This document shows, piece after piece, positions 9,387 to 18,544 of a DNA stretch of 64,000 bases. The stretch's first letter is position 1. The number at the start of each line of letters is the position of its first letter. The DNA is from Plasmodiophora brassicae. Taxonomy: Eukaryota > Endomyxa: Phytomyxea > Phytomyxea > Plasmodiophorida. Both the position numbers and the translations under genes were made by a program. The stretch covers positions 496,001-560,000 of the forward strand of contig CP145419.1 of assembly GCA_036867785.1 (NCBI GenBank). Direction: 5' to 3'. Below the pieces are notes generated by a model, which saw only the letters and a list, made by a program, of their open reading frames with translations, was not told the DNA's origin and ran no database searches.

Positions 9387-11162
9387 ATGGATCTCTCGAC
9401 CTCGAGGCGGGATCCGGCCGTATCACAATACGGGCCGCGACCGCCTCCATATCCACATCCGTCGACGATTAGGCCCAAGATCGACGTCAACCTCCCGACG
9501 ACGGGCGCGAGCTCGACTACCCCCGTTCCGCGGGGCGAGGTCCTTCAGATGCAAACGCATCTGGATTCGTTCCTGCGCGCCATTCGACAGCATGTCGTCC
9601 CAGTATCCCCATCTGCCACCGACTCCGATGTCGTCAGCAACTGGAACGGCCAGCGGTACAATATCGTCCCGCCTGAGCATCAGTCGCCAGCAGACGACGG
9701 CGAGATGTCCGACATTGCGTTATCACCTGACGGCGCGAACGCAAGCTCGTCGATGCGATCGACGGTCGGCGTGTTCACGAAAGCCTTCGAGACCGGCAAC
9801 TTCCACGAAGTCGACGCGATCACCCGGGAGCGATTCGAAGTGAAATCGGATTTCGGGCGCGCCCAGTCGCTCCGGCATTCGGGATCGGGGCGGGCCGCAT
9901 CGCAGTCCCTGAAGTTGTACCGCAACGAGGCGCCTCGTTCCGCCTCCCTGCGCAGCACGGCTTCCGGCCGGCAATCCGCATTGGGGTCGATCAAGTCTCT
10001 TTCGACGATGAGGACCGTCATCACCAACCCGTCCACGCCAGCAAGATCGACGCCGGCAAGGGGGCCGCCTAGTCGTTTGCTGTCGTCGCGCCGGACACAG
10101 CTGACCGCGTCGTCCGCTCCGCCAAGCCGCGTCGTGTCGTCCAAGGAAGTTCCCAGGCACACGGCTGCTCCGATGGAGACGTCTCCGACGAAAGAGCAGC
10201 ACGCGACGCGGAAGGAATACCCGGAACCGGCTCCAGCGAACGACTCGGGTGCGTCTCCGGCCTCGGCGGCTGCGGGACGATGTGGTGCGGGTCTGACGGT
10301 GGACATTGACGACGATTCGATGGCTGGGTCGGGGTCGTGGCATCCGACGTCGGTGCTGCAGCCCATGCCGTCCGTATCGCTCATCAAGCGACAGAACGCA
10401 AGGCGGTTCACGTCGGCGCGGATGACGTACGAGCCGGAGCCGTTGCCGGGGATGGTGTCGCCGCAGGAGATATCCCGCCATCAGCAAAGGCTGATGAGAG
10501 ACGATTTCACGTACGGGTCGTTCCGGTCGACGCCGACCAAGTCCCGCAAGTCGTCTCTGGCGGCGTCGACCGCGTCGACAGAAACCAAGAACAACGCATC
10601 AACGTCAACGCCCCGTCGACGGCGACGGTCCGATGCGCCATTGGAGACAGCGTTTCGCGTCATCAAGCACGGTCGACGCGGGAAGCCGAAGCCGAAGACG
10701 CTGACGGTCGATCTGGAGCTTGGTGTGATCACATGGGGAACGGGAAGTATCCTCATCAACGACGTCAAGCAGATACGACGCGGTCGCCAGACCAAGGTGC
10801 TTTCAAGGGCACCGGCTGCGGGAGCGTACGAGGGCCTATTCGCATCGCTCGTGACGAAGAACCGGACGGTTGATCTGGAGTTGCGCAGCCGGAAAGAGAG
10901 GAACCACGTCGTGAGCCAGCTCCAACGCTTGATCTCGAACTATGTCTCGGCAGAGGGCAGGCGGCTAACCTGGAACCGGTACGAGAACACGTCGTTGCCT
11001 AGCTACCGAATCGGCGACGTTGACGACGACGACGACGACTGGCGCGCGTTAACGGCCCCGCATCGAAGCAACCTGTCATTGCAGGGCGTCGGCGAAAAGG
11101 TTGCCAGGCTGATGTGCTTACGGCGACAAGTATCCGACTCCTGGACAGCGGAACATTTCTGA
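9387..11162 (+). CDS. Uncharacterised protein with C-terminal PH-like (phospholipase C-type) domain
   Basis: Single 591-residue frame. Residues 1-410 are Ser/Thr/Arg/Pro-rich and look disordered. Residues ~420-530 match the PH-like fold seen at the N-terminus of phosphoinositide phospholipases C and in related regulators: TAFRVIKHGRRGKPKPKTLT, then VDLELGVITWGTG, INDVKQIRRGRQTKVLSRAP, LFASLVTKNRTVDLELRSRKERNHVVSQLQRLI. The pattern 'GRxGKPKxKTL ... ITW ... IRRGRxT ... RTxDLE' is what I rely on. No X/Y catalytic barrel follows, so this is not a phospholipase; a lipid- or protein-binding adaptor is likely. An Asp run (DDDDDD) follows the domain. The ATG at 9387 is the first in frame. Confidence 0.8.
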   Translation: MDLSTSRRDPAVSQYGPRPPPYPHPSTIRPKIDVNLPTTGASSTTPVPRGEVLQMQTHLDSFLRAIRQHVVPVSPSATDSDVVSNWNGQRYNIVPPEHQSPADDGEMSDIALSPDGANASSSMRSTVGVFTKAFETGNFHEVDAITRERFEVKSDFGRAQSLRHSGSGRAASQSLKLYRNEAPRSASLRSTASGRQSALGSIKSLSTMRTVITNPSTPARSTPARGPPSRLLSSRRTQLTASSAPPSRVVSSKEVPRHTAAPMETSPTKEQHATRKEYPEPAPANDSGASPASAAAGRCGAGLTVDIDDDSMAGSGSWHPTSVLQPMPSVSLIKRQNARRFTSARMTYEPEPLPGMVSPQEISRHQQRLMRDDFTYGSFRSTPTKSRKSSLAASTASTETKNNASTSTPRRRRRSDAPLETAFRVIKHGRRGKPKPKTLTVDLELGVITWGTGSILINDVKQIRRGRQTKVLSRAPAAGAYEGLFASLVTKNRTVDLELRSRKERNHVVSQLQRLISNYVSAEGRRLTWNRYENTSLPSYRIGDVDDDDDDWRALTAPHRSNLSLQGVGEKVARLMCLRRQVSDSWTAEHF

Positions 11163-11332
11163 GCTAGCCGATTATGATAATTAACCTCTCCTCATATACA
11201 TTCTCTTTAACAGGCGCCTGCGACCGCACTGTCACTCAGTTCTTCGGATCGTGGTTAACTGAAAGCAGAACCGGATTAGCCACGCCCCGACCACGTCGCC
11301 GAGGAGAAAGACGTCGACGCACGCTCGGTGCT

Positions 11333-11439
11333 AGAGTTGCATATGGTAACAGAGTCTGTTGCGACCGCTGCAGGCCTTAGCTCGTGTCAGAGCGCAGCTG
11401 AGTGTTGGCGGGCACTATTCGCGACCTTCAACCCATCGA
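11333..11439 (+). repeat. Left arm of ~107-bp inverted repeat within gag-like remnant
   Basis: Reads MVTESVATAAGLSSCQSAAE-CWRAL on the plus strand and pairs with the complement of 11632-11740 at roughly 80% identity by eye. Shared blocks include atggtaacagagtctgtt and gagtgttggcgggcacta. Confidence 0.75.
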
Positions 11440-12012
11440 CGAACTCAGGACGCCCGCGTAGAGCGACGAGGATGGCGATCAAGGGCTCAGGCAAGTCGCC
11501 CAGCGAGGCGGGACAGACGAGTCGGAATTGTCGGATAGCCTCCCGCGCTCGATTGACGAAGGCCATAGCGCTCTCGTCGGGTTCCTGCTTGATTCCTAGG
11601 ATGGTCGTCAACGCGCACATGACGGTGGCATAGATCGATGGGTCGAAGTCGCGGATAGTGCCCGCCAACACTCATCTGCGTTGTGGCACGAGCTGAGGTC
11701 TGCTGCGGTAGAAACAGACTCTGTTACCATGTCCAACTCTGGCACGCTTTGGCGAGTCGTTTCTGGTGCGAGTAGAGCGCGGCTCGGGCGCGCCCACGCA
11801 AGGAATGTGTTGGCCTTGCCGCCGAACCTTGGCGGGCTGCGGGCCGTGGATAGGCGCACGCTGGGCCCTGACCTCGTTGACGAAGCCGCCGACGAACGCG
11901 CCAGCAGCCGTTGCCAGTTCTCTTCCTCGATCGCAGCTGTGAGTTGACTCGCCGACATATACTCGATGTCGTCCTCCGTCTGGACCGTGCTACGTGTTTC
12001 GTCTCGAGCCAT
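11387..12012 (-). pseudogene. Degenerate retroelement gag-like fragment
   Basis: Two overlapping minus-strand frames (12012-11608 and 11671-11387) read as one protein broken by a frameshift near 11640-11670. The first half begins with an acidic segment and reaches MVTESVSTAADLSSCHNADECWRAL; the second continues with FDPSIYATVMCALTTILGI and FVNRAREAIRQFRLVCP, a helical style typical of gag capsid regions of LTR retrotransposons. No protease, reverse transcriptase, integrase or LTR is present, so it is a remnant. The same ECWRAL region occurs again on the opposite strand at 11333-11439, and the pseudogene's last residues are simply the complement of that copy. Assignment to a retroelement is inference; only the repeat structure and the frame break are directly seen. 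Confidence 0.5.
11632..11740 (-). repeat. Right arm of ~107-bp inverted repeat within gag-like remnant
   Basis: Inverted copy of 11333-11439, separated by about 190 bp. It contains the frameshift of the gag-like reading frame: relative to the left arm it lacks one base in the segment following the cgggcacta block. Confidence 0.75.
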
Positions 12013-12389
12013 CGCAAATACGACTGTTAATCTGATGATCGCAATAACGAAAGTGTTTTATTGTGTGAGCCGTCGAGCGGGCGACATGACGTGGACGGTA
12101 CCTCTGATCGTGGGGAGGGGTGGAGAGGAGGTTTTCCGCCCCGCACATCGGCAGGGATATGGCTTCGCGGAGAAGTCGATGCGACGGTTTGGAGCTCATT
12201 GGGCGCAACTGGCGCGTCCGGAAGAAGAGCATATCTCCAAGCCCAACTGACTCGTTTGCCAGTTTTACCATTCGATGACAGGGGAGCTTGCAGGGTGCGC
12301 TGAGCGTCACGTTCATGTACCAGTCGATGCGCGCAGTCCGTGGCGGCGTCCGTGCGGATCCTTGCGGAGTTCGTCCTGATCACCACCCG

Positions 12390-13431
12390 ATGGGTGTTGC
12401 TCTTGACAGCACGACACTTGCTGCCGACATCCAATTGTCGGCAACGACGCTCGGTCTGCCTGTAGAATTCCATGCCGAATGTATTTCCGCGTTCGCCGAT
12501 CTACTTGATGTTGTTAAGGATCACCCGTTTCGGGTTATTCTGCCGCGTCCAAGGCTGGATGCATCGATTGCCTGCTCCGTTGTTGCCATCGCCAGACGCC
12601 ACAGTCTCCCTATCTCATTGTTAGACGCGTCGGCCAGACTTGGAATCGATATCCAAGTCCTCAATCAGGCATTTCACCATTTTGCAACATTGTCATCGGC
12701 GCCCATTGGTCCGGAACGTCCTGCAACATTCCTTCCCCGTGCGCTATCTTCGCTAGGGCTCCCTAGCGAATCCCCGGTAAAGAGGATTGCCATAATGCTG
12801 ATCGATTTGGCATATCGAGAATGGACTGCCGCCTGTAGGCCAGGTCCAGGTCTCGCTGGAGCGGCTGTCACGCTTGCATGGCGAGGTTTGCATCGTCGGC
12901 CGCTTCCTCGACCGGCAGGTGCAAAGATCGAATCTGAACTCAAGCTCACGTTCAGCAACGAGATCGACGCCATTCTAGTCGCGTGTGCGCGGCTAGCATG
13001 CCACCTCCCATTTGATGTCCCGTTCACTACCGAGTCTCTGGACATGTACCTTCCCGAGCTGATCTCGTGCATCCCACAGCTCATTGACGTAACGTGCATC
13101 AATCGTGCAGTGAACGCGTCGTTGTTCTAACTCGTTGCTGTGCCTTCAGATAGACGAATGTGAACCATGCGATCTTCGAGACTGCGGGCCACTGATCACC
13201 AAGGACGCCATTGTCCGCATCGACAGATGCAAGAGTGTCGTCAGGGCGTGCGCTCGGCTACGCGGCACTGTCGCATTCGATGCGGACTGCCTTGGCGTCG
13301 ACCTAGACGACGGCGCGCTAGTCGAAGCCGTGGGACCCAGCAAACCTATAGACGACGTCGTCGAAGGGCTCCTTCGCAAGGCAGTCCCGATTTGGTCCAT
13401 CGTCGACGGCGACTACCATGTCGCAGGTTGA
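12390..13431 (+). CDS. TFIIB-like cyclin-fold transcription factor (5' end uncertain)
   Basis: Exons 12390-13109 and 13150-13431 (40-nt intron with a good CTAAC branch site) give 333 residues. Two cyclin-type repeats typical of TFIIB/BRF are visible: repeat 1 around TLGLPVEFHAECISAFADLL ... LDASIACSVVAIARRHSLPISLLDASARLG, and repeat 2 around FLPRALSSLGLPSESPVKRI ... LAGAAVTLAWRGLHRRPLP. Each shows the family's 'LGLP ... A(A/S)x(I/V)xxA(C/W)R' layout. The expected N-terminal zinc ribbon was not found; a short upstream extension (ADPCGVRPDHHP) may be its remnant or an unrecognised exon lies before 12390. The C-terminal exon (CEPCDLRDCGPLI...) is unlike known factors. BRF1, BRF2, TAF1B/Rrn7 or TFIIB itself cannot be told apart here. 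Confidence 0.6.
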
Positions 13432-13550
13432 TTGTAAAATATGTATTGGACCGCTACCGGTTGCCATTGCTGTGTGCGTGTTCGTCATATCCCGTACTGA
13501 TGTGCTCGCCTGCCCGGCAGACAGCGCAAGAAACAGTACAGCGCCCATCT

Positions 13551-14242
13551 TTACTCACAGATGCCGATGCTGGACACGTCGCAGGTGTCCAGCTTCCCGC
13601 TCTGCACCATGCGGAACAGGTCGGCGAACGACGGCCAGTTGTCGATCAGCTCGGACTGCAGGAGACGAGGTGGTCAGCGGGCATCGCGCGGCATTGGCAG
13701 TGACGGGAACCCCGGCACCTGTTCAATTGCGTCCGGGTCCCTGGGTGAAACGGCGCTGATCAACGCGCTCCTGATGACCTGCCGAATCGGGTCCGACCCG
13801 CTGATATCGGTCACGCTGTACTTCCTGTCGAACTCCAGGTTGCACTCATCCGGCGTCATCGTTGGCGATTTCGCTGTCAATGGGATGAGGACCATGCCAA
13901 TGCCCAACACGTATCGACAGTATTCGTATACAGATAAGGCGACGCGCGAAGATGGGCCGCATGATGTTAACTGTGGTCGATGCGTCAGATATCGTCAGCG
14001 GATACTGACGACCGGATCAGACTCAGCGTTTCTGCACAGTCGTGCACGAAGCGATCGAAGCCGTCCCCAGTCAGGCGGCCGGTGCCTTTAGGGTCGTACT
14101 CGGCCCATATCTTCTCCAGCGTCCTCTCGTCCAGGTCGTACATACGAGGAAGACTGGCGCTCAGGAAGTTGCATCGGAACCCTGACACGGGGAACCTTAA
14201 CGGGCCGCCCTGCTCCACCAGTACAGCACCGGGAACCTTCTC
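13551..14242 (-). CDS. EF-hand-like protein, 5' end unresolved
   Basis: Three minus-strand blocks join in phase: ~14242-14014, then after a 35-nt intron an exon ending near 13725, then after a ~67-nt intron a last exon ending with TAA at 13551-13553. The first block contains LDERTLEKIWAEYDPKGTGRL, which resembles both a degenerate EF-hand and the 'IWAEYDP' segment just after the last helix of voltage-gated calcium/sodium channels. The second block reads CRYVLGIGMVLIPLTAKSPT and PIRQVIRSALISAVSPRDPD; the last reads ELIDNWPSFADLFRMVQSGK. No pore or voltage-sensor segments lie upstream, where the proton-pump gene ends at 14495, so a full channel is excluded. A small EF-hand protein with further 5' exon(s) up to ~14450, or a decayed channel tail, remain possible. 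Confidence 0.42.
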
Positions 14243-14494
14243 TTTGCAGACGCTTCTTCTTCCAGAACCGGGCTCTCATTCTATAGGTACGTGTCGATGC
14301 GACCACCGACTCGACAACACGTGCCGCCCTGCCTGTCAGACGTCACAGCGTCCAGGTGGGTCACCGCTTAACAGACCCGTGCGGCCTCTTCATGTTTGTA
14401 CAATTGTGAACGTGATGTCATCTACCGCCGATGTATTGTTGAGCACCCAATGAAGAGAGAGCCTCAGAGAGACGACGTGCCGGCTCGATAACCG

Positions 14495-17400
14495 TCACCC
14501 GCCTTGCTGTACTTGGATGTCCTCCATCTCCACGGCCGTCGGCGCGATATGCATTCGGGACGCGACACGAAGCGCCGCCTTGCAGATGACCACCTTGGTG
14601 ACTGTATGACACGGTCAGGCGTCTATGGACATGCAGAAGACGGGGGACCGTGTACGGTCTTGGATTAGGAAGACGACGATGGAGAAGACCCATACGAAGA
14701 CGATGGGCTGCCAACCGAGCGGGCTGCCCCCGATGCCGAACGGCCAGGTCGCTGAGAAGATTGTCGACAGCGACAAGGCGAGCACGGCGGCCAGCGCCAG
14801 CGGTACCCTGTAGCAATGCAATGAAGAGGCAGGCCCAGTCTGCATTGTGCGGCTCCTACCCTGGCAGGCTCGTGTAGAACGGTTCCGCTCCCGTACGGGC
14901 GGCGAATATGGATAAGTAGTCAGAGATACTGATCTTCACTGACAGGCAGACCGTTACGGTTAGCCGACAACAAGGGTAACCGGAGCAAGCACCTACAGTA
15001 CAACGCGACGACGACGTCCTCGAAAGTCAACGGCGACATGTTCATCATGGAGAACAGTGATCCGGGCCTGGCTCCAGAACTGAGGAACGTGGTGGCCGGT
15101 CAAGACGGGCAAGCGTACCTCCAGGAGTCCAACGCGAAGTACAGCATGAGAACGGAGGAGACGCAGGCGACGGCAGCGATGATGATGGCGAGGCCCCAGA
15201 GTTTGACGGCCACCCAGCTCTGCGGCCGATTCGACGCTGTCGCCCTGTCGTACGCGATGGTGACCATCGTGCCGTCGTTGAGCACGGTGATGATGATCAG
15301 GGCGATGACGGGCATGGTCCAGAATTGGGGGAACTCGGGATGATACGCCTGCGGGCGCAGGACCAGGATGCTGATGAAGAAGAATACAACGAGCTGGAGC
15401 GTCGCCGCGATACGGTACGTCAGGAAGGCGTTCATGCGCGCGAAGATCTGCCTGGCGATCAGCATCGCCTACAGAGCGACAATTAAACCCGGCGTCGACC
15501 CCCGGGCGGCACACGATTTCCAACATGAATGATTGCATTCAGGCCCGGTTTCGTCAGCACGATGTCGGACGCGGCCCTGGCGGCATCAGTGGCGCCAGAC
15601 ACGGCCTGTGGGCGCCATTGTCAACGACAATGAACACAAGGCGGGGGCCGTCCAGGGAACACACAATGCCAACACTGGCGGCCTTCAGCGCAGGGGCGTC
15701 GTTGACGCCGTCGCCGGTCATGCCCACGATCCACCCCGCCTGCTTGAGCGCCTCGACAATGAGGAACTTGTGCTCCGGCAGCGCCGTCGAGAACCCGTCC
15801 TTGGACCTATTCACGGTCACGAAGAGCCTTAGGCGGCCGCGAAACGGGCAACGTGAGCGTACAGGATCATGGCGGCGTAATCGCGGCCGAGCGTCTTGGG
15901 CACCTGCACCTTCTCGCCAGACAGGTCGATGGTCGGCAGGACGCCCTCCTTGCATGGCAGGATGTTCGCGTGGCCCAGCTCCATGGCCTTGGCCGTCTCG
16001 ACGGCAATCAGCTGGTGGTCACCCGTGATCATCTTCACCGCCACGCCGTACTGATTCGCCAGCTTGATCGTGTCTCTCGAATCCGGCCTGGACCGCGGTC
16101 AGTGGCACAACGACTGGCGATTCGAACGGCTGACCGTGGTGGGTCCAGGAACGCCAGCAAGCCTTGCATGTGCCAATCACCGTTCACATCCGTCTTTGCT
16201 ACTGCCAGCGAGCGAACACCACGAGCGGCGAGGTCGTAGACCGACGACTCCACCGCGTTCTGCACGACGCGTCAGGTCGCCCTTCGTAACGTCATCCACC
16301 GAACCGACCTGGATGCGCCCTTTGTCGGGACACATGTCAAGAAGCGTGTGCGGGGCGCCCTTGGCGACTTGGAACACATGTCCTGTGAAACGTGAGTGTT
16401 CGTTTGGCCAGGGGACGTTCACGAGTGCGACCGTGTTGGTCGCGAATCGTTGCCTCCGTGCGTTTGATGGATGCGTCGAACGGGACGTAGTCGATCTGTT
16501 CGAAGGCGTTGCACCTGTCCAGGTCGGCGGCACTGAGGATCTGACCAGGCAAGCATCAGTGCACGAGGTATGGGGCTCGCGGTCGGCAAATGTCGCAACC
16601 ATGGTGTCTATGGCGTCCTTTGGCGGCAGGTTCCATTTCACGGCCAGCGTCGCGTACAGCAAGACGTCGTCCCTGTTGACGTTCGGAACGAACGCCGGGC
16701 ATTCGTGCTGGATGACCATCTTGTTCAGCGTCAGCGTCCCCGTCTTGTCCGAGCAGAGAATGTCCATCCCGGACAGGCGCTCAATAGCCGACAGGTTCGG
16801 CACGATCGCCTTGTACACGCTCAGCCTGGAACGTTCGCAACCAGACAGCTTCCTTACGTACGCTATGGGAGGACAGCTGCCGACTGCCCAACGCCAATGT
16901 CGCAGTGACGACGACCTCCATCGCCACCGGGATCGACGCGACCATCAGCACGACAACGAACCTGCCGCGTGTCACCACTCGTCGGATCCAACAAACAGGG
17001 AGCGCATACGAACTCGATGGACGACTGCAGGTTCATGTGGTTGCCCAGCAGGAAGGCCAGGCAGATGACGCATAGGACGCCGGAGAACGCCAGCAGCACG
17101 AGGACGACAAAGAACAGCATCTTCCGTAGTTCGCCGAGCTCGTTGCCGGTCGCCTGCAACAGCGTCGCCGTCTTCCCGTAGAACGTGTTCTTCCCGGTCT
17201 TGAACACGGTGGCCTCGGCCTCGCCTCGGGTCACCGTCGACCCCATCCGGGCCTGTTCGCCCTCGGGGATCGCCACCGGGTGCGACTCCCCAGTGATGAC
17301 CGATTGATCGACGTGCAGCGACCGGGATTGGACGATGCAGTCGGCGGGGACGGCGGCGCCCTGCCTCAGCAGGATTAGGTCGCCCGGGACGAGCTCGCCT

Positions 17401-18046
17401 GCGTCCACCTCCTGGAACCTGCCATCGCGTTTCGCTTGTGCCGCTACGTACAAGGCGGTCAGTGGAAGCGGAAGGCGTTGATGATCGGTATACTTGGTTT
17501 CAGGGATCCCTTGAGAGCGGCGATCGCGTCACCGGCCTTCTTGGCCTCAGTGAACGCCACGATGCCGTTCGTCATCTGCAGAGCGAACAGAATGCAGGCG
17601 TCGATCCAGTTCTGCAGGGCGAGCTCAATGACGATGGCGATCCAGAGCCCGATGGGCATCGGCGCTGTGAACTGCTCGACGAACAGTTTCCAGTCCGGTT
17701 TCGTGGGCTCGCCGATCTCGTTGCGGCCAAACTTCCCGAGAAGAGCCTGGGCCTGCGCCGTTGATAGGCCTTCCGACCTGATGGGGAGCTCTTCACCCGT
17801 CTTCATGAACGACGGCAGGCGGTGCTTGACGGCACGGCCGGAATGGAACAGGTCGCGAATATCGTCGTCTTCGGCGACCCGATCGCGTAGGAAACCGGCG
17901 TGCTCTTCATCGACCTGCGACCTGGTGCGCTCCAGCATCTCATGGCCGGGAACCGCGCCCGCTTCCGCCGGCAACACGATATAACTCGAGGAACCATGTC
18001 GCACCCGGTAGAGAACGACTTCGTCCTCGTTGCTGTCGTCCGCCAT
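14495..18046 (-). CDS. PMA1: P3A-type plasma-membrane H+-ATPase
   Basis: Electrogenic proton pump of the fungal/plant type, spread over many exons with introns of ~50-60 nt. Start ATG at 18046 ([13 protein letters not shown]). Landmarks in order: N-terminal [18 protein letters not shown] and [20 protein letters not shown]; actuator loop [15 protein letters not shown]4 [20 protein letters not shown]; phosphorylation motif [13 protein letters not shown] near 16760; ATP-binding [33 protein letters not shown]; hinge [22 protein letters not shown]5-6 [20 protein letters not shown]; final TMs and a short tail [20 protein letters not shown]. All P-type signature residues are retained, so it should be active. 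The regulatory C-terminus is short compared with plant pumps. Checked junctions include 14655-14602 (last intron). Some middle splice sites are not individually resolved. Confidence 0.88.
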
Positions 18047-18544
18047 CGGAGTTCGCGGCCGGAGGTTTCTGACGTGTGCACAGCAACCGCGGCCATTTCC
18101 ATGAATATCGAAGCTATCCGCCGAAGCGTCCCGGCCCCGCGGACACCATGGACATCCTGTCTCCTGATGCGTTCGTACGGGATGGCGTCGCCCCCTGTAG
18201 CAGCAGGTAGTCGACTGCGTCATGACTCATGAGGGGTCCGGAAATACACCCTCCCAGTCGCCCGTCCCGGTGCTGGCACGTTGCTCGGCTGTAGCGCGCC
18301 CGCGCCTGCGCGTCATTTTGCGGCACACAGGTCATCGACCGGACCGGGGACGCGCGTTACAATTCGGTGTGTGCAGGAAGTGCCACCGCCGCCCCCGGGG
18401 GCACAAACCATTGTACAGATCGGCGCCGACGTGGTCTGGACATCCGGTCCGGTAGGCGTGACCCACTCATCCAACCCCCACGGCACGACTTGGCCCGCGC
18501 CGCTCCCCATCTGTAGCCGGTCGTCATCGTGGATGTCATCGTAG
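18047..18544. other. Divergent intergenic/promoter region
   Basis: About 500 bp between the starts of the proton pump (-) and the ConA-like giant (+). GC-rich, with short C- and G-runs (gccgcccccggggg near 18390). Small open frames here have no family similarity. It must carry both promoters; no specific element was recognised. Confidence 0.5.

Noticed and set aside
9680-10487. Two long minus-strand frames opposite the PH-like gene
   Set aside because: Arg/Ser-rich shadows produced by GC-biased third positions of the plus-strand gene.
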